Below are positions 27,353 through 34,889 of a stretch of DNA of 64,000 nt, piece by piece (within the stretch, counting starts at the first letter, position 1; each line of letters opens with the position of its first letter). The stretch is taken from positions 1 through 64,000 of the forward strand of contig JAIQFO010000020.1 in NCBI GenBank assembly GCA_020073215.1. The letters run 5' to 3'. Made by a program: the position numbers and the translations under genes. Under the pieces are notes generated by a model. The model made no database searches, was not told the DNA's origin, and saw only the letters and a program-made list of their open reading frames with translations. This stretch comes from Terriglobia bacterium (lineage in GTDB: Bacteria > Acidobacteriota > Terriglobia > Terriglobales > Acidobacteriaceae).

Positions 27353-28078
27353 ATGAGCACAGCCAGCGTAAGAACGCCTCCGCCCGAACCCTCGCACACT
27401 CGCCTGGCACAGCGAACGGTGGAAGCCTGCGAACTTGCTCGCGAAGCCGCAGCCATTGCGGCCGAGGGAATTGCCACCGGTTCCATGTCCCGCCTGAACG
27501 CCATCCGGCAGTGTGAAAAAGAGCTCGATGCCATTGATGTGGAAGTAGATATCGGCGTGACCTCGACCATCACCCACGTCCCGGAGGCCGAGACCGGGCA
27601 ACTGCTGGCGTGCATGAAAGTCATGATCGGACTCGAGCGCATTGGGGACCTGCTATTGAGCTTTGCCACCAGCGCGCAGGCTGCGGGCGCCCGCCTCGAT
27701 TCGGAGGATGCGCGCGACTTGACCCACATGGCCACGGTACTGGAGAAAATGCTGGCTGACGTCGGACAGTCTTTCTCCCAGAAGGATGTCAAGAAGGCCA
27801 TCGATGTGCTTCGTGCCGACGCCGAGATGGACCGCTTGCGCAACATCATTTTCCTACGCCACATCGAGAATCCAGAGAACGTCGCGCACCACTCCAGTCT
27901 GCAGGTTATTTTCATGACACAGTCTCTCGAGCGCGCCGGCGACCATGCCAAGAACCTGGCCGAAGAAGTCTGCCATTTTGTCAGTGGACGCAGCATTCGC
28001 CACCTGCTCATGGCCTACGACAAACCAAAAGAGCAGATGTTCATCGAATGGCTGCGGCACAAGGACGACAAGTCGTAG
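27353..28078 (+). CDS. phoU: PhoU-like phosphate signalling regulator
   Basis: Predicted 241-aa all-helical PhoU-domain protein. The two PhoU half-repeats are visible: MKVMIGLERIGDLLLSFA and VIFMTQSLERAGDHAKNLAE, each with the E-R-x-G-D metal-binding signature. PhoU links the Pst transporter to PhoR and keeps the Pho regulon off at high phosphate. AAGGAGGGTGG ends about 9 nt before the ATG at 27353. A GTG at 27341 lies inside the ribosome site and is rejected. It follows phoB-phoR by 196 bp, and its 3' flank is the insertion point of the casposon. Confidence 0.88.
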   Translation: MSTASVRTPPPEPSHTRLAQRTVEACELAREAAAIAAEGIATGSMSRLNAIRQCEKELDAIDVEVDIGVTSTITHVPEAETGQLLACMKVMIGLERIGDLLLSFATSAQAAGARLDSEDARDLTHMATVLEKMLADVGQSFSQKDVKKAIDVLRADAEMDRLRNIIFLRHIENPENVAHHSSLQVIFMTQSLERAGDHAKNLAEEVCHFVSGRSIRHLLMAYDKPKEQMFIEWLRHKDDKS

Positions 28079-28196
28079 CAGCGTCCGCACGTGTTCATGT
28101 GGTGGAGCGCCGGGTTTCTCGAGCCTGCCCTGAGCGAAGTCGAAGGGTCCCGTCGGAAGGGGACGCATGGCTCTCCCCAAGCAAATCAGCAATCCC
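28079..28196. other. phoU 3' flank, no gene
   Basis: This short non-coding stretch holds one copy of the CCTGCCCTGAGCGAAGTCGA dispersed repeat (28124-28147) and runs into the left target-site repeat of the casposon. Confidence 0.6.
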
Positions 28197-28210
28197 CTCC
28201 AGCCCTTGAC
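28197..28210 (+). repeat. Left 14-bp target-site duplication (CTCCAGCCCTTGAC)
   Basis: The 14-mer is identical to 41602-41615 and abuts the left terminal inverted repeat directly. It is in direct orientation at both ends, while the adjoining 36-bp repeats are inverted, as expected for a target duplication. Casposons are known to make duplications of 14-15 bp. Confidence 0.9.
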
Positions 28211-28246
28211 GGGGTAGTACACTTCGGGAAAAATTGTCGACCCCCC
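28211..28246 (+). repeat. Left terminal inverted repeat of casposon (36 bp)
   Basis: The repeat begins GGGGTAGTACACTTCGGGAA and ends in TCGACCCCCC. Its reverse complement is identical base for base to 41566-41601. The match is lost directly inside (CTCTG here versus TCCGC on the other end). Confidence 0.92.
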
Positions 28247-28388
28247 CTCTGTTAACGACGGAATTTGACCTAGGCCGGGGCGCGCTGGCAAGTGAGGTGG
28301 GCAAGTGCTATTTCTAACGACCTCATGAGGTTGAAAAGCTGATATAAGGGTGGGCCTAGGTGTGGAAGGTACGCAGCAGCGGTGTGCG

Positions 28389-30638
28389 CTAGTCGGCAGG
28401 GCGCACCGTGTGCTCGGTTCCTTCACGCGCTTTGGGCAGCGCTTTTACTGGCTGAGCAAATGGTTGTGCTATCTCAGCTCCGGTCGCTTCTTTGTAGATA
28501 ACCTTGAAGTTAGGATCCAGTTCTTGGCGGGAAATGTGGGCCAACGTCAGAACCACAACTAGGCCTGGCGCAAAAAGGTGTCCGTTTCCCGCACGGTCCC
28601 TCATCACGCGATACGCGGCGGATTCTAACAATTGCTCGCATTGTGGACCGGCTTGCTTGCAGTCTGCTAAAGCTTTGCTGCTGGTAACTATAACCGTGGC
28701 TGCAAACCAGTCAAGAAAAGTGCGGCGATACCATGACTCATTGGGTGCCGCTCCAGTATCTTTGACTCGGAGTACTATCTCTTTGGCGGTCGACACTTGG
28801 GATACCTCATTGATCACGCGGACTAACTCCAAGAAGCCCAGTTCCTCAGCAATTTGTCGCACCTTTTGCAGCGGCTCAACAGTAGAACGTTCATCTAATT
28901 GACTTAAAAGCACCTGCTGCAAGTGCCAAGCTTTAGAGTACTGTGTATACCAAGGTTCGGGCAATTGCTGAATGGCCCATGCTATCGCGCGGCTTAATGG
29001 CTCCGAAGGAAGCAAGTGTTTATCAGCTATCAACGTGTTGACCAACCACCGACGTACTTCGGGAGATGAACCGTATCTTTCTGCGATATTTCGTTGAAGA
29101 ACATTTGTGTCCTCCGCCGTCGAAACCAACGCCATTAGCTGGTCACTCTCTGCTGAGATAAGGGATTCCTCGGGCAGATCGGCAACTGACTCGTTAAAGT
29201 AGGAAAATGTCCAGTCCTTCGTTAGTTTATGTTCTTTGTCCAATCTGACGGGTTTACTGTGAAATGCAAGAACGCCCGCCCAATTAGGATACTCAGCCTG
29301 ACGCTGGAAAAAAGTTCGTCGACATTCGTCGTACAGCCAGATTTCAACTGGGGACGATAAATTGGCCTTCGCGATCGGCTGGGCACCATGCGCAGCTGGC
29401 CAGTGTTGCATCGCTTGATTCATAAAACTCAGTGACTGAGCTTCGCCTGCGGTGCCATTCAGTATGGCTGAAGACACTTTCGCCAGCAGGACGCGATTCC
29501 GGGCGCGTTCAATCTCAGACGGAGCATACTCGTACGCTGATTCCAAGGTATCAACAGCAGTTTCCAAGTCGCCGCGTGCTGCGGCGGAAAGAGCAACATC
29601 CAAATAAGATACATACAATGCTGATCTGCTGCCCTCCACCGGATCGTAGATAACCGCCTGCCAAGGCAATCCTGGCTTATCAATCGCCTTGTGCACATAC
29701 CTCACAATCGAAACGTACAGAACCCCAAACGCTACGGTGACGTTTCTTTTCTGAGGGCTTGCATTAACCTCCACTGTAGGTCCGTAATAAGCAAGACGGA
29801 GTTCCTCTGCCGGGCTAACGCTACCAGTGCTGGAGACCGTATGTATTACGGCATCTTTCAACGGAATGAGGATTGCGTGCTGCCCGTAATCCTCACGCCT
29901 TTCAACAAAAATGATCTGGTGGAATAGTGTCTGAACGATTCGCTTGATTATTTTCGAATTGCGAACTGGATCTGTAATGTAGAAAACGTGGCCGAGAGTC
30001 TTCCCCGAGCCAATTTGGAGTACTTCGGCCTTCAGTGGGCTTATTGTGTCCGACGAATAGCAGTAGAGCGGTTTTCCTAAAACAACAAACAAGCCAAGCG
30101 CTGCCCAAGCAATTCCTGCCAGCACAATCACAATGCTCGCAATGACAAAGTGGCGCCGACCTTGGTGAAAGCCAAACCAGCCCAACGCTATGGATGAGCA
30201 TATTGCAATTGCTGCCGGAACTGACGTGAGTAACCTAAAGGGAAAGAAAACCAACCCTGCAATCACGTTTAGAATAACGATAGCAACAGGCTGCAGGGCC
30301 AACTTCACGAAGGTGAGGAGCATCCCCCCGCGTGATTTGTCCGCTTCGACCTGCTCGATCCCAGAATGTGAAATCGTGTATGTTTTTGCGTCTGCGCTCT
30401 CCGTTGTTCCGGGAATAGTCCAGATCCTAGGATGCTCGACGATTTCCCTTACCAGACCCTTGAGCACAAGGTAATCCAGATTGCTGGCTACTTTACGGTC
30501 ATCGTACCCTTTCTTCTTCAGCCCCTCTGACAGCTGATTGATCGCAAGTCCAGCGTTCGCCGCAGTTGCTTCTTGTTGATGGATTGCGTACAGATGCCGC
30601 AGTATTGCAACCCTGATAGCATCGTTTGGGTTCGCCAT
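28389..30638 (-). CDS. Winged-helix membrane protein of unknown function (casposon cargo)
   Basis: A 749-aa protein I do not recognise. Residues ~1-100 look like a winged-helix domain (AILRHLYAIHQQEATAANAG, KKGYDDRKVASNLDYLVLKG, TYTISHSGIEQVE). Three transmembrane helices follow at about 114-135, 138-156 and 163-186. The remaining ~560 residues are soluble and partly helical, with a TPR-like stretch near 350-400 (AARGDLETAVDTLESAYEYA). The layout, a cytoplasmic DNA-binding-like head, a membrane anchor and a large further domain, suggests sensing or effector activity at the membrane. It is the leftmost gene in the element and may be cargo with a defence role, which is inference from context only. 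Confidence 0.8.
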   Translation of the reverse strand: MANPNDAIRVAILRHLYAIHQQEATAANAGLAINQLSEGLKKKGYDDRKVASNLDYLVLKGLVREIVEHPRIWTIPGTTESADAKTYTISHSGIEQVEADKSRGGMLLTFVKLALQPVAIVILNVIAGLVFFPFRLLTSVPAAIAICSSIALGWFGFHQGRRHFVIASIVIVLAGIAWAALGLFVVLGKPLYCYSSDTISPLKAEVLQIGSGKTLGHVFYITDPVRNSKIIKRIVQTLFHQIIFVERREDYGQHAILIPLKDAVIHTVSSTGSVSPAEELRLAYYGPTVEVNASPQKRNVTVAFGVLYVSIVRYVHKAIDKPGLPWQAVIYDPVEGSRSALYVSYLDVALSAAARGDLETAVDTLESAYEYAPSEIERARNRVLLAKVSSAILNGTAGEAQSLSFMNQAMQHWPAAHGAQPIAKANLSSPVEIWLYDECRRTFFQRQAEYPNWAGVLAFHSKPVRLDKEHKLTKDWTFSYFNESVADLPEESLISAESDQLMALVSTAEDTNVLQRNIAERYGSSPEVRRWLVNTLIADKHLLPSEPLSRAIAWAIQQLPEPWYTQYSKAWHLQQVLLSQLDERSTVEPLQKVRQIAEELGFLELVRVINEVSQVSTAKEIVLRVKDTGAAPNESWYRRTFLDWFAATVIVTSSKALADCKQAGPQCEQLLESAAYRVMRDRAGNGHLFAPGLVVVLTLAHISRQELDPNFKVIYKEATGAEIAQPFAQPVKALPKAREGTEHTVRPAD

Positions 30639-30821
30639 ACGCTAAGGATTATCCCACTTCCCATTCTTGTGAGAGACAAGAATATGCGTTGAGACCCTCC
30701 CGGAGGCGCGTTCATCTTCCCGAGTTTTCCCGATCTGGACAGTGAATCTATATCAACCCATCAAGCAGCTGCATTGATAGCGGCCAGGTAGCACAAGCTC
30801 TACGTGTGTTCTGTGTCAGTT
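30639..30821. other. Intergenic spacer inside the casposon
   Basis: These 183 bp between the polymerase remnant and the membrane-protein gene must contain the latter's promoter on the minus strand. I see no clear boxes and no gene. Confidence 0.4.
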
Positions 30822-32979
30822 CTATTTCGATTGTATTCGGATCGCTTCCCGCTCTAGCTCTTGCACTATTTTTGCCAGTTGGATGCAGGTGGAAGGGTGA
30901 ACCCGTTCCCCGCGACGCGCCCGGATGATTGTGTCGCGAGTCAGACCTGACCGCTCCAGTTGGCGGAGCGAAAATCGATTGATCCTTTTCACAAGTTCAG
31001 GAGCGCAAGGACGAGTTTTGAGCGTTTGGCGTTGACTATATTGAATAGGTCCAACGTTTTCGAGAACACTTATTTCTTCGCCCTCTTGGCCTCTGCGTTC
31101 AATTTCCTTTCCGATCAGTACAAATGGCAGCAATGCCCTAATGGGCCGACGTTGCAAAAGACCACGCGTGTAATGGCTACACAACGTCCCATCAGGCGCA
31201 AGCGATTTATCTTCCGGATGCAGGTAGTGACGCCAGAGGACGCTCGAAAGAGTTTGTGGAGTTAGTGTATGGCCGTCGTATTTTTCGGACAGCTTTACGG
31301 TCCTTCCCGTGTGAATCTCTGTGTAATCGCGTGTCAACCACTCTCGGGGGTGCTTGCTGATGGGTGCGACCAGTGTGCAACCGGGAACCGGCTGGGCAAG
31401 GATTGGCGAATGTGCAAAATTGTAGGGCTTTGCGGCTCCGGGATCGCGCTTGCGCAGGGCTTTTAGTACATTTGGCGTGGTGACTCGCACGCGCATGATG
31501 GCGGGCAGATTATCAAACCATAGTTTGTGTGAAACGAGCGCGTTTTCGGGATTTTCTGTGTTTTTGAAGTGATCTTCCAGGATCCGTTCCCACGCTTCTG
31601 CAATCCATCGTGCGTAATCGGTTTTCTGGTCTTTGCAATCTTTGGGTTTGTAGCGCGTACGTTTGTCAGGAACGTACACAATCCCTAAACCATGCTCGCT
31701 GGGTTTGATAATTTCTATGTCGTCCTTCTTGCGTGCATACACAACATAGCGTTTTGCGGAGACCGCGAGGCCCCACAACTGCCGCTGAGCGCCATGCTGA
31801 TCGAAGTTGCAGTCCTCTATTTTCAGGATATCTGCGATCACAGTTGGGTTGTATGGGTTAAGGCGATTTAACCTCGCGCAAATTGCCCTAACCTGCTTCC
31901 ATGTAATGGCTTTTATCGCGGCGGTGCCGTTTGCCAATTTGTGCTCACCTCCTGGACACGGAACCAATCCGCCCCTCTTGGACGCCACAAAAAGCATTGA
32001 ATCCGTGTCAGTTAACAAGTAGGTCCCGCCGAGATCGTTGACCATGCGCTCCAAGAGTGCCAACATCAGCCTTCCCCCCGCCGTAATTAGCGCAGCTGCG
32101 GGAGGAAATTGAAATTTTCCGGGGCGCTCAACCACGAAAGTCGTCTGTTGGCGTTTGAGTTCCCCTGAGAATATGTCCAGTTGCTTGGCGTTATTCTTGC
32201 CGTATTCATCCTTGTTTATCTCCGTTTGACCTCAGCCGGTTGGCGCTCGAATATCGCGAAGCGCAAAGCAAGAATACAGGATGGTCGATGGTGTTGTGGA
32301 CGCGCAAAGGTGGGGCCGACGTGTTCCGGCCAAAATTAAGAATTAAGCCGAAGGATTCGCGCTCAGCTTTTATCAGCCTCGCAGGCGGCGACCCGGACAA
32401 TCGCGCCGTATATCGCGGACGTTTCCTTGACCTTTCCGTTCTGGGTTGGGCTTTAAGAAACAGGCATATGGACCTGAACGGATTCCTGCGCTCCTTTGGA
32501 CTCAAGCCGAAGATGGATCACGAGCCCACGGGAGCGTTAAAGCAGACGATGACTGCCCCAGCTTGTATCGCCTGCCAGAATTCACCGTCTACAAATTCCG
32601 TGCGCGATTGCACGAGGATGTCTTTGGGGCATTCGTCCTCGACCTCAGCGGGCTTGTAGTACGCGAAGTTGCGAATCAACTGAATTGATTTGGCATCCAG
32701 ATTGTCGGCATAGACGAGACCTTCTTGCTGACAGATGTACCTACCCTCTTTCAGCTCGCAAAATCTCCACCAAAGAAAATTGAGGTCCTGGCGGATATCG
32801 GTTGTAGTTTCGCAATCGAAGACAAGCGCGAAGTTGGCCCACTTATCTGGCAGCTTTCCTTCGCTACTTTGGCGGGGCTTTTCATCCGCTACGCGTGAAT
32901 GGATGCGCAGAAAAATCGGTGAAAGCTCGGGATGGATTTTCGGTAGATTGCGGTTTTCGACGGCGGGTTTGTCCGGCAT
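30822..32979 (-). pseudogene. polB: Family-B DNA polymerase, rearranged and truncated
   Basis: Three pieces of one gene are present. Piece 1 (minus, 32979 down to 32531) starts at the ATG at 32979 and contains the exonuclease I motif FALVFDCETT, ending at VIVCFNAP before reading into VGS and a stop. The continuation FDLSRLALEYREAQ..GRFLDLSVLGWALRNRHMDL lies on the opposite strand at 32224-32530. Piece 3 (minus, 32222 down to 30822) has YGKNNAKQLDIFSGEL, FPPAAALITAGGRLMLALLE and the catalytic motif C GGTYLLTDTDSMLFVA, and ends in an XRE-like HTH (LRQLERSGLTRDTIIRARRG). Exo III and palm motif A (DxxSLYP) are absent, so a few hundred residues were deleted. The gene cannot make an active polymerase as read here. 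Casposon polymerases are thought to aid element replication. Confidence 0.85.
32224..32530 (+). other. Inverted internal segment of polB
   Basis: On the plus strand these ~307 bp read in frame as family-B exonuclease sequence (FDLSRLALEYREAQSKNTGW ... FLRSFGLKPKMDHEPT), although the rest of the gene is on the minus strand. Joining minus-strand AACGCTCC to plus-strand GTTTGACCTC restores NAPFDLS exactly in frame. The segment is bounded by a CTCC / GGAG microhomology (32220-32223 and 32531-32534). Confidence 0.85.
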
Positions 32980-33053
32980 CAGCTCTCAGTGACTGCTGCG
33001 CAGTAAGTGAAACTCGACTGACAGTTCCGGGGATCGGGCGCAGAGTCACCTAA

Positions 33054-33461
33054 TCATAACGCTTGCGCTTTACGGCGCAGGGACGCCGCTCTCGCTTTAT
33101 CAGCGGAGACGATTAACTCCGTGGGGGTATTAGGTGCGCGTTGCAGCAGCTCCGCCTGGGACTCCTCATCTTCAGCCATGAGAAGTAGATATCGACGCAA
33201 GGCCTCGCGCATCGATTCCTTGGTTCGATGCTTGCCGTTCTTTGTGAGGCCCTTCGTATCCCGTCTCATCTCCAATTTCCGATGACAATTCCGGCAAACC
33301 GCTCGCTCAAATTCCTCGTCCAATTCGTGGGAAACAGGATGATCCATTTCGAAACAGAAAATGTCCGACTCTTCGCAATAGAAACAGCGGGTCGCGTACC
33401 CCACGTCCTTCCGGCGTTTCTCGATGCGCCGAGCTCGCAGGATGGGGTACGGATTGCTCAC
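33054..33461 (-). CDS. HNH nuclease-like protein (casposon)
   Basis: A 135-aa protein with an HNH/zinc-finger core: CFYCEESDIFCFEMDHPVSH followed by FERAVCRNCHRKLEMRRD. The two C-x2-C pairs and the DH..NCH pattern fit a treble-clef HNH endonuclease. The C-terminal half is helical and charged. The start is GTG, overlapping the stop of the upstream gene by 4 bp (GTGA), and polB follows 74 bp downstream, forming one minus-strand operon. HNH proteins are recurrent casposon genes of unclear role, possibly processing of ends or the target. Confidence 0.78.
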   Translation of the reverse strand: MSNPYPILRARRIEKRRKDVGYATRCFYCEESDIFCFEMDHPVSHELDEEFERAVCRNCHRKLEMRRDTKGLTKNGKHRTKESMREALRRYLLLMAEDEESQAELLQRAPNTPTELIVSADKARAASLRRKAQAL

Positions 33462-34045
33462 ACGCTGGCGTCCGGAGTGACATAGAGAGCGTCGAGTTGG
33501 CCGACATCGCCTGCCTGCGCGTACGAGGACAGCAACTCGAAATCGCTAATCAGTTCATGGCCGCCAATCTTCTTCCCGCGATACTGTTCTAGGGCTGATG
33601 GCGGCTCGTTGCCCTGAAGGACCCGAAGGAACGTGGCGCGGTGTTGGCCTGCAAGCTCGCGCTGGCGAGAACCACGCGCTGTTACAACACGCGCGCCCTC
33701 TGTCGTCATCACTTCCACTTTCGCCGAGTATCCGTCGCTCTTCTTAACGCGAATCCGCCCGCCGGGTCGATCCTGAATGAGTGCATCGGGTATTTCTTTC
33801 CGTATTGCTCTCAGGGTGGTTCCTTCGGCACGTGCGGCTGACGACAATGACGGGGACTGACCTCGACGAACTCGATTGACAGCGGCGAGGCATCGCACAT
33901 TTGTCTCTTGTTGCTGTCTTGACGCTCGCCGTGAACGATAGGAAACGCGATGTTTCGTGCCACTTTTGTGGGAAAGGGCTGATCGACGCTTGCTTGTTTG
34001 CCCCGAGCCTCGTTTTTTCTTCCGACTTCGATTTAGGCGCGTCAT
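33458..34045 (-). CDS. Basic hypothetical protein, first gene of casposon polB operon
   Basis: Predicted 195 aa and not recognised. The N-terminal ~60 residues are very basic (RLNRSRKKKRGSGQTSKRRS), suggesting nucleic-acid binding. A helix-turn-helix-like stretch follows (LSSAARAEGTTLRAIRKEIP), then a beta-rich middle (GGRIRVKKSDGYSAKVEVMT) and an acidic helical C-terminus. I chose the ATG at 34045 because AGAGAGAGG lies about 9 nt upstream. An in-frame TTG at 34069 is inside that ribosome site. It is coupled to the HNH gene by a GTGA overlap, so it is probably an accessory DNA-binding protein of the element. Confidence 0.65.
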   Translation of the reverse strand: MTRLNRSRKKKRGSGQTSKRRSALSHKSGTKHRVSYRSRRASRQQQETNVRCLAAVNRVRRGQSPSLSSAARAEGTTLRAIRKEIPDALIQDRPGGRIRVKKSDGYSAKVEVMTTEGARVVTARGSRQRELAGQHRATFLRVLQGNEPPSALEQYRGKKIGGHELISDFELLSSYAQAGDVGQLDALYVTPDASV

Positions 34046-34127
34046 AAACTGCAACCTCTCTCTCTCCAAGCGATCTCGTATTTGTGCGTACTATCAGATT
34101 ATGACCGCTTATTTTCCTACCAAGCCT

Positions 34128-34133
34128 ATTATA
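34128..34133 (-). promoter_or_regulatory. -10 box (TATAAT) for the casposon polB operon
   Basis: A consensus TATAAT reads leftward in the AT-rich gap 34046-34269. Its start site would lie near 34121, about 76 nt before the ATG at 34045. The -35 is not clear. The gap also holds short GTAGTAG/GATAGATA direct repeats (34155-34180). Confidence 0.5.
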
Positions 34134-34232
34134 TGGGGTGTATGAGATAAGTCATTGTAGTAGTTGTAGATAGATACAGATCTTCCAGTAATTAGACGCG
34201 CGTAATTATGTAGCTTTTTCTGGATAGTTACG

Positions 34233-34238
34233 TATAAT
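34233..34238 (+). promoter_or_regulatory. -10 box (TATAAT) for the casposon cas1 side
   Basis: A consensus TATAAT reads rightward, 31 nt before the ATG at 34270, and is divergent from the opposite TATAAT at 34128-34133. The two operons of the element therefore share one AT-rich control region, a natural place for an HTH protein of the element to act. Confidence 0.5.
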
Positions 34239-34269
34239 AAGGCTGGGAGCGATCCAATATTCCGCAGAT

Positions 34270-34818
34270 ATGGAAAAGCTAAGAAATAGGCAAGCCCAGT
34301 CAGAAAATGCTCTTGACAAGGTTCCTGAAAAGCAGCGTAGGGGCCCGAAGCGTCGGATGAGACCAGAGTCGGTGGTCGGCAACGCGGGTACTTACAACGT
34401 CCAGTTCACCAATGTCTGGGAGAGGGTGGGACATCAATTGTTGGAAGCTCCATCCCCCGAGCAGGTACTGAATCTTCTGACTCAGCTTGGTGGGCGGATC
34501 AGCGGCACGATTGATCTCAAATTTGCCAGGCGTGTTTTCACTATTCTCCGCGAATCCAAGTTTCCGGGAGCCAGGGGAAAGGCCCAAGTCCGCTTCTTGG
34601 CTGACTCGCTTGGTGGGGGCGATCTCCTAACACCTCGCCGCTCGCGCGATATATGTGCGGAGTATCGGGCGAAAATGAAACGGGCTAACCACATCTTGCG
34701 GTACGAGTTCTATATCGAATGTTCCTGTGGTCGCAAAGGCCACTCAATCGATCATGCTTGCCCAAAGTGCGGAGCGGAGATTCAGTTTCCAGTGCACCTA
34801 AGCAGCGCGTTCGTATAA
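34270..34818 (+). CDS. Zinc-ribbon hypothetical protein upstream of cas1
   Basis: A 182-aa protein of unknown family. The C-terminus is a zinc ribbon: CSCGRKGHSIDHACPKCGAE (C-x-C...C-x2-C). The N-terminal ~40 residues are basic and rich in Arg/Lys (PEKQRRGPKRRMRPE). The middle is helical (LLEAPSPEQVLNLLTQLGGR; FLADSLGGGDLLTPRRSRDI). It precedes cas1 by 71 bp on the same strand and probably shares its promoter. It may bind DNA or act as a partner of the Cas1 integrase, but this is only inference. Confidence 0.7.
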   Translation: MEKLRNRQAQSENALDKVPEKQRRGPKRRMRPESVVGNAGTYNVQFTNVWERVGHQLLEAPSPEQVLNLLTQLGGRISGTIDLKFARRVFTILRESKFPGARGKAQVRFLADSLGGGDLLTPRRSRDICAEYRAKMKRANHILRYEFYIECSCGRKGHSIDHACPKCGAEIQFPVHLSSAFV

Positions 34819-34889
34819 AACAAGAACGGGCCTGCCGACTGTTACGAGCAGCCGACAAGCCCTGACTACCAATCGGAGGAGTGCTCCAA

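Noticed and set aside
28197-28210. tRNA 3' end as the casposon target
   Set aside because: Some casposons insert at tRNA or elongation-factor gene ends, but no tRNA-like cloverleaf or coding end is visible here. The site is intergenic.
32240-32659. Plus-strand 139-aa frame as an independent gene
   Set aside because: Its translation is an inverted fragment of the family-B polymerase exonuclease domain, bounded by rearrangement points.
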